A stretch of DNA of 34,408 bases, from the NCBI GenBank assembly GCA_937928195.1, contig CALEYZ010000009.1, positions 1-34,408 of the forward strand. The letters are read 5' to 3'. Below are positions 19,783 through 31,400 of this stretch, piece after piece (the stretch's first letter is position 1; each line of letters begins with the position of its first letter). Made by a program: the position numbers and the translations under genes. The stretch comes from an uncultured Limnohabitans sp. GTDB lineage: Bacteria; Pseudomonadota; Gammaproteobacteria; Burkholderiales; Burkholderiaceae_C. The notes under the pieces were generated by a model. The model ran no database searches. It was given only the letters and a program-made list of their open reading frames with translations, and had not been told where the DNA came from.

Positions 19783-22437
19783 ATGGCTCGCATTGCATGT
19801 CAATCAATTCGCTTTAAACGCACACTCCTGTCAGCAGCTTGTTTGAGTTTATGGGCCTGGTCGTCAGTGCAAGCGCAATCGCCTGCTGCATCTGCAACAC
19901 CACCGGCCAATGGGGCAGCACCCGCTGCTGCACCTGCCACACCGCCAGCTGCTCCGGGTGCTTTGCGACCCATGAAAGACATTCTGAAAGACGCCAAGTC
20001 CACGCCTGGCTTTTTCACATTGCACCAAAAGGACGACAAGGTTTGGTTAGAAATTTTGCCTTCTCAATTGGGCAAGCCGTTCTTCTTTTCTTATAACGTG
20101 CCACGCTCCATTGGCGAGCGGGGTTTGTACGGTAGCCAGATGGGCGGCTCCAAATTGGTGGAGTTTCAGAAGGTGGGCAATCAGGTTCAGTTGATTGCCA
20201 AAAACACACAGTTCTTTGCCAAAGAGGGTACGCCGCAAGCGCAGTTTGTGTCGGAGTCTTTCTCTGACAGTTTGATGAGCAGTGCAGCGGTGGTGTCTGC
20301 GCCGCACCCTGAAACCAAGTCCATTTTGATTGAGGCCAACGCCTTATTGTTCTCGGACATTCCGGGTTATCAGACGCGGTTGGAAGCGTCGTTCCGCATG
20401 CCCTTTGGCTTGGACACGCGCAACACGTCGTTCACCAGCACCAAGAACACAGACAGTCTCACGGGCCTCGAGGTCAAAGCGCACTTTGCCGTGCCCAAGT
20501 TGTCGCCGCCGCCCCTGATGCCTTCGCCCGTGCCAACATCGCCACCGCCCAGCGCCACGCCCGATCCGCGCAGCATGTTTGTGTCGTTCTATTACAGCTT
20601 CATGCCTTTGCCCATACCCATGGCAACGCGCGTGGCCGATGAGCGCGTGGGATTTTTTACAGTGGCCCGCACAGACTACACCACCGACCTGAATGTCAAA
20701 GCCAAAACGCATTTCTTGAAACGTTGGCGCCTGGAAAAGAAGGACGCGAGTGCCGCGGTGTCCGAGCCCAAAGAGCCCATCGTGTATTGGCTGGACAAGA
20801 ACATTCCAGAAAAATACCGCGAGTCTGTGATGCAAGGGATTTTGGAATGGAACAAAGCCTTTGAGCGGGCCGGTTTCAAGAACGCCGTTGTGGCCAAGCA
20901 GCAGCAAGCGTCGGATGATTTCAACAACATGGACGCGCGCCATGCCTCGGTGCGTTGGTTCACGGGCGCCGATGTGGGCTTTGCCATTGGCCCCTCACAA
21001 GCCGATCCGCGCACTGGTGAAATCTTGGACGCCGACATTGGCATGGCCGATGTGTTCACGCGCGGTGCACGCCGCTTGGTCGTTGAAGACTTGGCACGTG
21101 TGCGCGGAGCCGAAGGCGAGTTGTGTGAGCATGCTGCCGAGGCTGCGCAAGAGTTGCATTACGCGCTCGATTTGCTTGAAGCCCGCGGCGTGGAATTGGA
21201 CAGCCCACAGGCAGAAGCCTTGGCCAAAGCGTATTTGAAAGACGTCATCATGCACGAGGTGGGTCACACCTTGGGCTTGCGTCACAACTTCCGTGCGTCA
21301 ACGGTATACGACTTGAAGCAAATTCAAGATCCAAACTTCACCAAGCTCAATGGCATTACAGCCTCGGTCATGGACTACACGCCCTACAACATTTCTGCCA
21401 AAGGCGAGAAGCAGGGCGAGTACGTGATGTCGACGCTGGGTCCCTACGATTATTGGGCGATTGAATTTGGCTACAAACAGTTTGATGCTGGCCAAGAGAC
21501 GCAAGGCTTGGCGCAAATTTTGGCCAAAGCCGGTCAACGTGAATTGCAATTTGACACCGATGAAGACGCAGGCTATGGCAGCATGGGCGGTATCGACCCC
21601 ATGGTGAATCGCTTTGACTTGGGTGCCGATCCACTGGCGTATTACAAGCAACGCATGAAGCTGTCACGCGAGTTGTGGGACCGTTTGCAAAACATGAACT
21701 TGGCCACGGGCGACAGCTATGAGCGCCTGACACGCAGCTTCCGAAATGGCTTCAGCCAATTGGCCCGCGTGGCACCTTTGGCCGCCAAGTACATTGGTGG
21801 TGTGCACACACGTCGCGAGCGTGCGGGTAGCACCAAGCCGTTGTTTGAGCCCGTGAGCGCCGCACAGCAACGAGAGGCCTTGAGCTTGGTCACCAAAGAT
21901 TTCTTTGGCACCGACAGCTTCAAGTTCAAGCCAGAACTGATTGCCCGTTTGGCCACTGACCGTTTAGACCGGGGTGATACAGACAGCGGCTTGCAAACCT
22001 CCGTCGCCTCGTTGGTGGCCGGTGTGCAAAAAGGCATCCTCGACCATGTGTACTCACCTGCAGTAGCCACTCGCCTGGCAGAAGTCAGCATGAAGGTCAA
22101 CGACCCCAAAGAAACTTTGGGCTTGGCCGATGTGTACGACGCTTTGCAAGACGCCATTTGGTCTGAAGCCAAAACCGGTCAAGAGACCAGCCTGATGCGC
22201 CGCAATTTGCAACGCGAGCAGTTGCGCCGCATGACCGATGTGTTGGTCAAGCCCGCCGGCCCCTGGCCCGCAGACGCCCGCAGCATCATGCGAGAGAACG
22301 CACGCCAATTGGTCAGCTTGTTGGAGAAGGCCAACGCCAAGCCAGGCTTGTCCAAAACCACACGGGCGCATTACGCCGATGCCTTGGATGCATTGAATGC
22401 CACCTTGAAAGCATCGATGCAGCGCGCTGCACCTTGA
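19783..22437 (+). CDS. Exported zinc-dependent metalloprotease (DUF5117/DUF4953 type)
   Basis: An 884-residue protein. A signal peptide ends near SSVQA-QS (about residue 32), followed by an Ala/Pro linker (SPAASATPPANGAAPAAAPA). The N-terminal region (about 65-290, FTLHQKDDKVWLEILPSQLGKPFFF onward) fits DUF5118/DUF5117, and the catalytic part has HEVGHTLGLRHNF, with zinc ligands His491, His495 and His501 and catalytic Glu492, a metzincin-type site. A segment MDYTPYN follows, the probable Met-turn region. The rest, to APS-like Ala-rich end, fits DUF4953. Such proteins are large periplasmic or secreted proteases of unknown substrate. ATG 19783 is chosen for the signal peptide; the open frame back to 19714 overlaps the promoter region. 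It converges with the giant adhesin gene with a 31-base gap. Confidence 0.9.
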   Translation: MARIACQSIRFKRTLLSAACLSLWAWSSVQAQSPAASATPPANGAAPAAAPATPPAAPGALRPMKDILKDAKSTPGFFTLHQKDDKVWLEILPSQLGKPFFFSYNVPRSIGERGLYGSQMGGSKLVEFQKVGNQVQLIAKNTQFFAKEGTPQAQFVSESFSDSLMSSAAVVSAPHPETKSILIEANALLFSDIPGYQTRLEASFRMPFGLDTRNTSFTSTKNTDSLTGLEVKAHFAVPKLSPPPLMPSPVPTSPPPSATPDPRSMFVSFYYSFMPLPIPMATRVADERVGFFTVARTDYTTDLNVKAKTHFLKRWRLEKKDASAAVSEPKEPIVYWLDKNIPEKYRESVMQGILEWNKAFERAGFKNAVVAKQQQASDDFNNMDARHASVRWFTGADVGFAIGPSQADPRTGEILDADIGMADVFTRGARRLVVEDLARVRGAEGELCEHAAEAAQELHYALDLLEARGVELDSPQAEALAKAYLKDVIMHEVGHTLGLRHNFRASTVYDLKQIQDPNFTKLNGITASVMDYTPYNISAKGEKQGEYVMSTLGPYDYWAIEFGYKQFDAGQETQGLAQILAKAGQRELQFDTDEDAGYGSMGGIDPMVNRFDLGADPLAYYKQRMKLSRELWDRLQNMNLATGDSYERLTRSFRNGFSQLARVAPLAAKYIGGVHTRRERAGSTKPLFEPVSAAQQREALSLVTKDFFGTDSFKFKPELIARLATDRLDRGDTDSGLQTSVASLVAGVQKGILDHVYSPAVATRLAEVSMKVNDPKETLGLADVYDALQDAIWSEAKTGQETSLMRRNLQREQLRRMTDVLVKPAGPWPADARSIMRENARQLVSLLEKANAKPGLSKTTRAHYADALDALNATLKASMQRAAP

Positions 22438-22455
22438 TTTTTCCAGCGTCAGTCC

Positions 22456-22492
22456 ATTCAGCGGGGCATCACAAAATGGTACTCCGCTGAAT
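22456..22492. terminator. Inverted repeat between convergent genes (possible bidirectional terminator)
   Basis: ATTCAGCGG (22456-22464) and CCGCTGAAT (22484-22492) form 9-base arms around a 19-base loop containing the adhesin stop codon. There is no clear T tract on either side (only GATTTTT-like sequence at 22437-22443), so an intrinsic terminator is not certain. Confidence 0.4.
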
Positions 22493-25400
22493 GTCTGTTT
22501 GCACCAGCAACATGGCTGGTGCGCCACTGGTCGCGGTGTAAACGCTGTAGTAGATGCCAGATGCGCTGTCGCGCACATTGCCGGTGGTGTCCAAGGTCCA
22601 GCCGGTGGTGCTCACTTTGTCATTGGTGCCACCCGATACGGCCACTTGGTGGTAGTTCATCACATTGGCATTGATGCCGGTCGAGCCGGCAGAGGTTTCC
22701 CAACCCCCCGCACCCTGGCTGTTCAAGGTCGTCAAGTTGGCCCAGTTGCTGCCCGCCATGTCGAGCACATCGGCCACGCGAATGGTCAATTCGTTGGCGC
22801 CGGTGTTGGTGCTCATGTCAATGCGTTCGATGCTGTTGATTCGGCTGCTGCCTTCGATGTTGCCCACGGAGGTGTTGCTGACCAAGGACAGATTCAAGTT
22901 CAGGGCAGTTGTGCCGCCTAGGCGAAGGGTGTCAATGCCAGCACCGCCATCGATTTTGGCCAACTGCGTGGTGTTGCCACCCGCACCAAAATTACTTTGA
23001 AGGGCAGTGATGGTGCTTTGGTTCACGATGAACGTGTCTTTGCCCATGCCGCCCAGCAACACGTCAGCGCCACTCGAGGTGAAGGTGTCGTTGCTCGTAC
23101 CAGCAGTGTTGCTGCCGCCCGCCAATGTTTGCGCACCGGTAGAGGTGAGGCTGTCGTTGGCGCTGGTGCCTGTGTTGTCAAACGCTGTGCCTGCCGCAAA
23201 GGCGCCCGTTTTGCTGCCGAAGATGACATAAGAGCGACCCGTTTGAACACTGCCGTGAGCGGCGTCATATCCCGGTGCACCCACAATCAGATCGGCCAAG
23301 CCATCACCATTCAAATCACCGGCAGCACCTACGGAATAGCCACTCAAATCTTGCGCACCTTCGCCGATGATGGCAAAGCCACCAATGTTGTTGACAACGT
23401 CCGACAAGTTGACCGTGGTGGTACTGGATTTTCCGTAAACCACAAAGCTGCGACCCGCGCTAGCACCGCCGTCCACTGGGCTGAAGGGGGCGCCCAAGAT
23501 GATGTCGGCCAGGCCATCGCCGTTGATATCGCCAGCACTGCTGACGCTGTGGCCACTTTGCTCCACGGCCGTGGTTGACACAATGGCAAAGCCGCCATTG
23601 CCTATCGCAATTTGTCCTAAGTCGATGGCAGCGTTGGCGCCAGTTCTGCCAAAAATCACATAAGTTTTGCCGCTGCTTGGATTGGCATTGCCACTGCCTC
23701 CAATCACGGCACCTATCAAAATGTCGCCCAAGCCATCGCCGTTGATGTCGCCGCCACTGCTGACAGATACGCCACTCATGTCTTGGCCGTTTTCTCCCAA
23801 GATCACAAAGCCGCCAGTGTTGTTTTTGATGTTCGCCAAATCGACAGCGGTGTTGCCCGTTTTGCCCAAGATGACATACGTGGCACCGGCTTGGCTGCCG
23901 GCGGTGTCATTGAAATAGGCACTGACCAGCAAGTCGGCTTTGCCGTCGCCGTTGAAGTCGCCTGCGCTGCTGACCGAGGTGCCGCTTTCTTCGCCGGCTT
24001 GCCAACCCGAAATCACAAAGCCCGGCACACTGCCACCCACACTGCCCAGTGAGATGGTTTGCAATGCCGACAAAGCCGCGCTGCCATACACCACATAGGT
24101 TTTGCCGGTGTTGCCCACCAGCCCGCTGACGGTTTGAAAGTGCGCACTGATGATCATGTCGATCCAGCCGTCACCGTTCACATCGCCCGCACTGCTGACA
24201 GAAAATCCGGCCGTGTCAAACGTGCTGGTAATGCTGAGTGCGTCAGGTGTGGCCCCCAATGCTGAAATATCTTTTTGGTATTCCGCCAAACTGCCGGTCG
24301 TGGAATTTGCCTTGCCGTAGACCAAGAAAGCGCCACCTGGGTTGGTGCTGGCGGCATCTTGCGGCATGCCAATCAACAGGTCGGCCAGACCGTCGTTGTT
24401 CATGTCGCCTACACCGGCTACCGAGAAGCCCAACCAACCTTTGTTGACGCTGTAGGTGTAGTAGTGGCCATTGACTTGGCCAGTGCCGCTGTAACCCTTG
24501 GGCACCAGGCTGGTGTTCAAGCCGCCTTCGTACAAGACAACACCGCCACCTTGTGTACGCAGGGCGGTGTCGGTGAAGGTGTTGAGCGGCGCGCCCATCA
24601 CCACATCGCCATACCCATCGCCGTTGAAGTCGCCGGCCAAGCTGACCGCAAAGCCAAAGTAGGACCCCGTGTTAGGCGCTTCGATGGCATATCCCCCGAT
24701 GTTGTTGGCAATGTCGTCCAAGTAGATGGCGTTTTTGAAAGTGTTGACATTGAGGGTAGGGGTCGTGCCAGCAAGGCCCGCATTGCCTGCCGTGTCGGTG
24801 TAATTGCCTGCAGCGACTGTGATGCTGGCGGCAACCAAGGGTGTATCCGCAAAGGGTGTGAACACCGCCGTGCGCGTCAGGCCTGTGCCAGAAATAGCGC
24901 TCAGCGTGCCTTGCGTCACGACCACCCCGCCTGTTGTGCCATCCCAAGCAAAGGTGCTGCCAGGATCTTCGCTGAACGTGAACGTGATGTTGGCGGTTTG
25001 GCCCATACCGACCGTTGATAAGTTGGACGTGATGGCCACCGTGGGCACGGCAGTGTCGTAACGGACCGTGACGGTGCCGCTGGCAGACCCCAAATTGCCC
25101 GCTGCATCTTGATAGCTGGCATTCTTCACGCTGATCGTGGTGGTGCCTGAATTGGTGTTGGCGGGGGGTGTGAAATCAAAGCCCCTTTCTACGCCCACTT
25201 GTTGACCCGGCACGCTGCTAACGGCCAAGTTGCCCGCGCCAGTGACCGTCAAATCACCAACGCTGCCATCCCACGTGAAGCTGGTTCCTGGATCCTCACT
25301 GAACGTGAAATAAACCCGAGTGGTTTGTCCGGCAATGAGGCCGCCTGAATTGGCCCGACCTGCGACGGTGGGTGCCACCGTGTCAATGCTGAGGCTGGGC

Positions 25401-28400
25401 GTGGTCCCTGCTGTGCCCAAATTGCCTGCCGTGTCTTGATAACTGAGAGCCGTCACGGTGATGCTGGCGTTGCCACTGGCCAAATTGGCAGTGGGTGTGA
25501 ACACGGCGGTGCGAGTCAGTCCTGTGCCACTGATGGCACTCAGTGTGCCGCCTGTCACGACCACATCGCCCGTTGTGCCATTCCATGCAAAACTGCTGCC
25601 GGGGTCTTCACTGAAGGTGAAGGTGATGTTGGCCGTGCCGCCCGCTTTGACGGCAGCGACATTGGACGTGATGGCCACAGAGGGCGCCACCATGTCAATG
25701 CTGATGGCCGGTGTTGTGCCGACAGTGCCATTGTTGCCCGCCAAGTCTTGGTAACTGTTGGCGGCCACGGTGATGCTGGCGTTGCCACTGGCTGTGTTGG
25801 CGTTGGGCGTGAAGGTGGCCGTGCGCGTGAGGCCTGTGCCACTGATGGCGCCCAAGGTGCCGCCAGAAACACTCACGTCGCCCGTGGTGCCATCCCACAC
25901 GAAGGTGCTGCCGGGGTCTTCACTGAACGTGAAAGTGATGACGGCCGTTTGTCCTGCCAACAACGTGCTGCGGCTGGACGTGATGGTCAGCGTGGGGACG
26001 GTGGTGTCCACTTTGTAACTGGCATTGTTGGCAGTGGCAGCGTAGACATTGGTGGCCACATTGCCATAAGCATCTTGGTACACAGCACCATTGAAGTTGA
26101 TGCCATTGGCGTTCCAACTGATGCCGTCGGTGTCCGTTTGACCGGCCAAGATGGTGTAGTTGAAGGTGAGGACCATGTTGGCGTAGTTCACTAAGGTCGC
26201 CTGCACCACCGTGCTGCCAATGGTCAGCGCCAAGGTGGGGGTGCCGGCGCTGGTGTCTAGCACCATGTAGGATCGATCGAAGGAGACGTTCAAAACCAAG
26301 ACATCGCCAGTATTCAAATAACTGTTCACAACGCCCGCACTGGATGGCATGAAACTGGTCGCTTTGGGAAGCGTGGTGTCAATGCTGAAAGTGGTTGTTG
26401 CCGCTGCACCCGGGTTGCCAAATGAGTCGGTGTAACTGTTGGCCAACACCGCCAGTTGCGAATTCCAAAGTGTGATGTTGTTGGTTGGGGTGAAGGTGGC
26501 GGTGCGCGTGAGGCCCGTGCCACTGATGGCACTGATGGTGCCACCTGTAAACGACAAATCGCCCGTAGTGCCGTCCCAGTTGAATGACGTACCAGGGTCT
26601 TCTGAAAACGTGAACGTCAACAAGCTGGTGCGTGCGGTGGACAACACGCTGTTGCTCATGCTGATGCTGACCGTTGGCGCAAACGTGTCAATCAAGATCA
26701 CTGGCGATGGGCTGAGGAACAAGCTGGCGTTGTAGGCGTAATCTTGAATGACGCCTGCTTTCAGTTCAATCGTTGCTGGCACCATCTGTTGAAGGGCTTG
26801 AGGCGTGAAAGTGGCGGTTTTAACCAGCAATGAGGACACATCTACCCAATTGCTGAGCGTGCCCCCTGTGAGGTTGAAGTTGCTGGCTGTTGGCAGATTT
26901 GAAAATCCATAAATCCATTCACTGGCTGTGAAGGTGATCGTGGCTGTTTCGCCAATTTTCAAAGTTGACTTGTTGCTGGTGATGGTGAGTGTGGGCGCTG
27001 TGGTGTCCACAATGTTGCCGCCATCAAGCCTTTCTAAATGAGAGAGCGAAGCATTGTTGCCTGATGCATCTTTGATGGTGCCACCGTTCAGGGTCAGCGA
27101 GTTGGCCACAATGCCATAGCCGTTGGTATCGGTTTGGCCCGCCAATATGGTGTACTGGAACAGCATCATCATGCTATTTTGTTGCCAAGTTGGGTCGTAG
27201 ATTGCTTTGACGACGGTGCTGCCAATCAATAAATCAATGGTGGGTAAGCCACCTGTCGTCACGATCACTGGTGCCTCAAGGAATGAGACATAAGCACCAA
27301 TCTTTGTTCCTGCTGCGCTGTAGGAGAGCGAATTGCTTTGATATACGCTGGACACGCTCATCCCCAAGGTGTCAATGGCAATGCTGGGGGTGTTGCCTTG
27401 CGCACCCACATTGCCTGCTGCGTCGGTGTAGCTTCCGGCATTCACCACAATGCTTGCATTGCCTGTATTCAAGTTGGCGGTAGGCGTGAAGATCGCGGTG
27501 CGGGTGAGGCCTGTGCCACTGATGGCACTCAGAGTGCCGTTGCTGAGGGTGATGTCCCCTGCGCTGCCATCCCATTCAAAGCTACTGCCCGGGTCTTCCG
27601 AAAACGTGAAGGTGATGTTGGCCGTCTGGCCCACCAGCAATTGGGACTTGTTGCTGGTGATGGTGACGGTGGGTGCTGTGGTGTCGACTTTGTAGGCGGC
27701 GTTGTCTGCACGTGCAATGGCGGTGATGACGGCACTGTTGCCAGCGCTGTCCTTAAGAGTGCCGCCATTGAGCAGCAGGGCATTGGCGGCATAGCTCAAA
27801 CCATTGGTGTCGGTGTCGCCTGCCAAGATGGTGTAGTTGAACAGCAAGTCGGTGGTGCCCGAGCCCGAAACATAAGACGCAGAGTTGTTCACGCCGCCCA
27901 CGTTCAGCACCACTTTGGGCGTGCCACCGCTTGTATTGACAACGACGGCTTCGTTGAACGTTGCCGTGATTTGCACCACATCGCCTGCGTTCAAGGTGTT
28001 GCTCAGAATGCCGCTGGCACCCGTGATGTTCATGCTGGTGAGGGTGGGCACGCCTGTGTCGATGGCCACGCTGGCACTGTTGCCGACTTGACCCGGATTG
28101 CCTGCCAGATCGGTGTAGACCGCTAAAGCTGTAGACACGACGCCGGGCACTGTGCTGCCGGTGGTGGGGGTAAAGGTGGCAGTGCTGACGTAGTTGGCAC
28201 CACTGAGTACAAAGGGGCTGAGCGCACTGAGCGTGCCGCCGCTGACGTTGAGGTCGCCCGACGTGCCATTCCAAGAAAAGCTGGTGCCTGTTTTGTCGTT
28301 GACCGTCACCGTCAGGGTGGCTGTTTCGCCCGCTTTGAGGGACGCCACATTGAACGCGACTGACACGTTGGGTGCAAGTGTGTCGACCATGTAAGCACTG

Positions 28401-31400
28401 TTGCTGCTGACGGCTGCAGCGGTTGGCACCGAAGTGTTGCCTGCAGCATCTGTCAACACGGCGCCATTCAAACTCAAGGCGTTGAGTGCAATGGCAATGC
28501 CATCGGCATCGTTTTGCCCTGCGGCAATGGTCGTGGTGAACACCAAGGTGTTGCTGCCGGCGCCCGACACATAAGTGGCTTGCACCGTGCTGCTGCCCAC
28601 CAACAAGGCCACAGTGGGTGAACCGGCTGTGACATCCAAATTGACCACTTCATTGAAGCTCACACTGACGTTGGCGGTATCGCCTTCGTTCAAATAGGTG
28701 TTGAGCACGCCTGTAGAGCTGCTGAGCGCCATGGCCGAAATGGTGGGGGCCAGTGTGTCCAGGGTGAGGCTGGGTGAACCGCCTGCGCTGCCACTGTTGC
28801 CAGCAGCATCTTGGTAAGCACCTGCGCTGACAGAAATACTCGCGGTACCTGAGTTGACGCCAGCGGTTGGTGTGAATACTGCTGTTCGAGTCACGCCTGA
28901 ACCAGAGATGGCGCTCAAGGTGCCGTTACTGAGTGTCACGTCGCCCGCAGTGCCATTCCACGTAAATGTGTTGCCCGGGTCTTCGCTGAAGGTGAAGGTG
29001 ATGTTGGCTGTTTCGCCAGCCTTCACTTGGCCGACATTGGATGTGATGCTCAAAAAAGGCGCCGTGGTGTCAACGGTGAAGTTGCTGTTGTCCGCTGTTG
29101 CTGGCACGCTGAGTGTGGTGGTGTTGGTGCGCGGGTCTTTCAAAGTACTGCCATTCAATGACAAGGAATCGGCATCCAAAGCGATGCCATCGGCATCGGT
29201 TTGTCCTGCGAGGATGGTGTAGGTGAACAACAAGTCGGCAGTGCCTGCGCCAGACGCATAAGTGGCATTGACCGTGCTACCACCAATTTGCAAAGCGACT
29301 GTGGGCGAACCTGCGGCGGTGTTGAGTGTTTGGGCTTCAGAAAAATGCGCCGTGACCGTCACCACATCGCCTGCATTGAGCGCGCTGTTTTGCACGCCCA
29401 CCGCACTCGTAATTTGCACCGCCATCAACGTGGCAGGGGAGGTGTTCACCACCAAACTGCCCAGCGTGTTGCCCACGCCTAAGTTGCCTGCGCTGTCGGT
29501 GAACAGATCGTTGTTGACAGTGATGCTGGCGCTACCGCCAGTCAAACCTTGTGTGGGCAAAAACGTGGCCGTGCGGGTGAGGCCGGTGCCGCTGAGGGCA
29601 CTCAGGGTGCCGTTGACCAGCGTCACATCGCCGGCGCTGCCGTTCCAGGTGAAGGTGCTGCCGGGGTCTTCACTGAAGCTGAAGGTGATGAGTGCTGTTT
29701 CGCCACTGATGAAACTGCTGCGACTGCTGCTGATGCCCGTGAGGGTGGGTGCGGTGGTGTCCACCAAATAGTTGGCGTTGTCGGCCACTGCTGCAAAGCT
29801 CAGTGTGGGCGTGTTGCCGGCAGTGTCGGTGAGGACTTTGCCGTTTAAGCTGAGGCTGTTGGCATTGATGGCAATGCCATTGACATCGGTTTGGCCGTTC
29901 AGAATGGTGTAGTTAAAAACCAGCTGCGCGGTGCCAGCGCCCGACACATATTGCGCGCTGACCACAGTGCTGCCAAGGGTGAGGTCAATGCTGGGCGTGC
30001 CTACGTTGGCATTCAAGAAAACAGCTTCGGTGAAGTTGACCGCCACCGACACAACGTCGCCTTGGTTGAGCAAACTGTTTTGAATGCCCGTGGCACTGAG
30101 CAAGGCCACGCTGGCCACCGTGGTGGTGGTGGTGTTGACACTGATGTCTGCCGAGTGATCGGTCACCCCTGCCATGGCTTCTTGTCCGATGTTGCCAGCG
30201 GCATCGGTGTAGCTGTTCAGTGCAATGGCCACGTTGGCCGTGCCTGCGCTCACGCCTGATGTGGGCGTCAGCACGGCGGTGCGGGTAAGAGGGTTGCCGG
30301 TGGTGCTGAGGGCACTCAAGGTGCCGCCCGTTACCACCAGGTCACCTTGCGTGCCGTCCCATGCAAAGCTGCTGCCGGGGTCTTCGCTGAAGCTGAAGGT
30401 GAGGGTGGCGGTTTGACCAGAAATCAAAGCGGTGCGGCTGCTGGTGATGCTGGCCGTGGGGCGGGTGGTGTCTACCAAATAATGCGCGTTGTCTGCCACC
30501 GCCACAGAGGTGATGCTGCTGCTGTTGCCTGCGGCATCTTTGAGCGTGCCGCCGTTGAGGCTGAGTGCATCGGCGCCCAAGGCCACGCCATTGGGGTCAT
30601 TGAGGCCGCTGGCCACGCTGGCCGTAAAGACCAAGGCATTGCTGCCAGAGCCCGACACATAAGTGGCTTGAACCAAACTGCCACCCACGTTCAATGCCAA
30701 AGTGGGCGTGCCGCCAGACGTATTGACGGTGATCACATCGTTGAAGCTGAGTGTGGCACTGAGGGTGTCGCCGGCATTCAAATTGTTGATGCTGGCATCG
30801 GCGGCACTCACCACGCCGCCGGTTGAGTTGGTCAGTGCCAGGGCTGTGATGACCGGACCCTGTGTGTCCAAGTTGAGCACGGGGGTGGTGCCTGCGCTGC
30901 CGGTGTTGCCTGCTGCATCTTGGTAGCTGTTGCCCACCACGGTGATGCTGGCCGTACCACTGCCTAAGTTGGCGGTGGGTGTGAACACGGCGGTGCGCGT
31001 GAGCCCCGTGCCGCTGAGGGCGCTCAAGCTGCCGCCGGACAACACCACATCGCCAGCTGCGCCATCCCAAGCAAAGCTGCTGCCCGGGTCTTCTGAAAAC
31101 GTGAAGCTGAGGGTGGCCGTGTCGGTGGCATTCAAGCTGGACTTGTCTGAGGTGATGACCACACTGGGCGCGGTGGTGTCCACCAAATAGTTGGCGTTGC
31201 TGCTGACCAGTGCAGACGTGATGCTGCTGGCATTGCCATTGGCATCATTGAGGGTGGCACCGTTCAAGGTGAGTGCATTGGCGGGCAGGGCCACGCCGTC
31301 GGTGTCGGTTTGGCCGCTGACGATGGTGGTGGTGAACACCAAGGCATTGGTGCCCGAGCCCGTTGCATAGGTGGCGTACACAGTGCTGGCGCCAACGCTC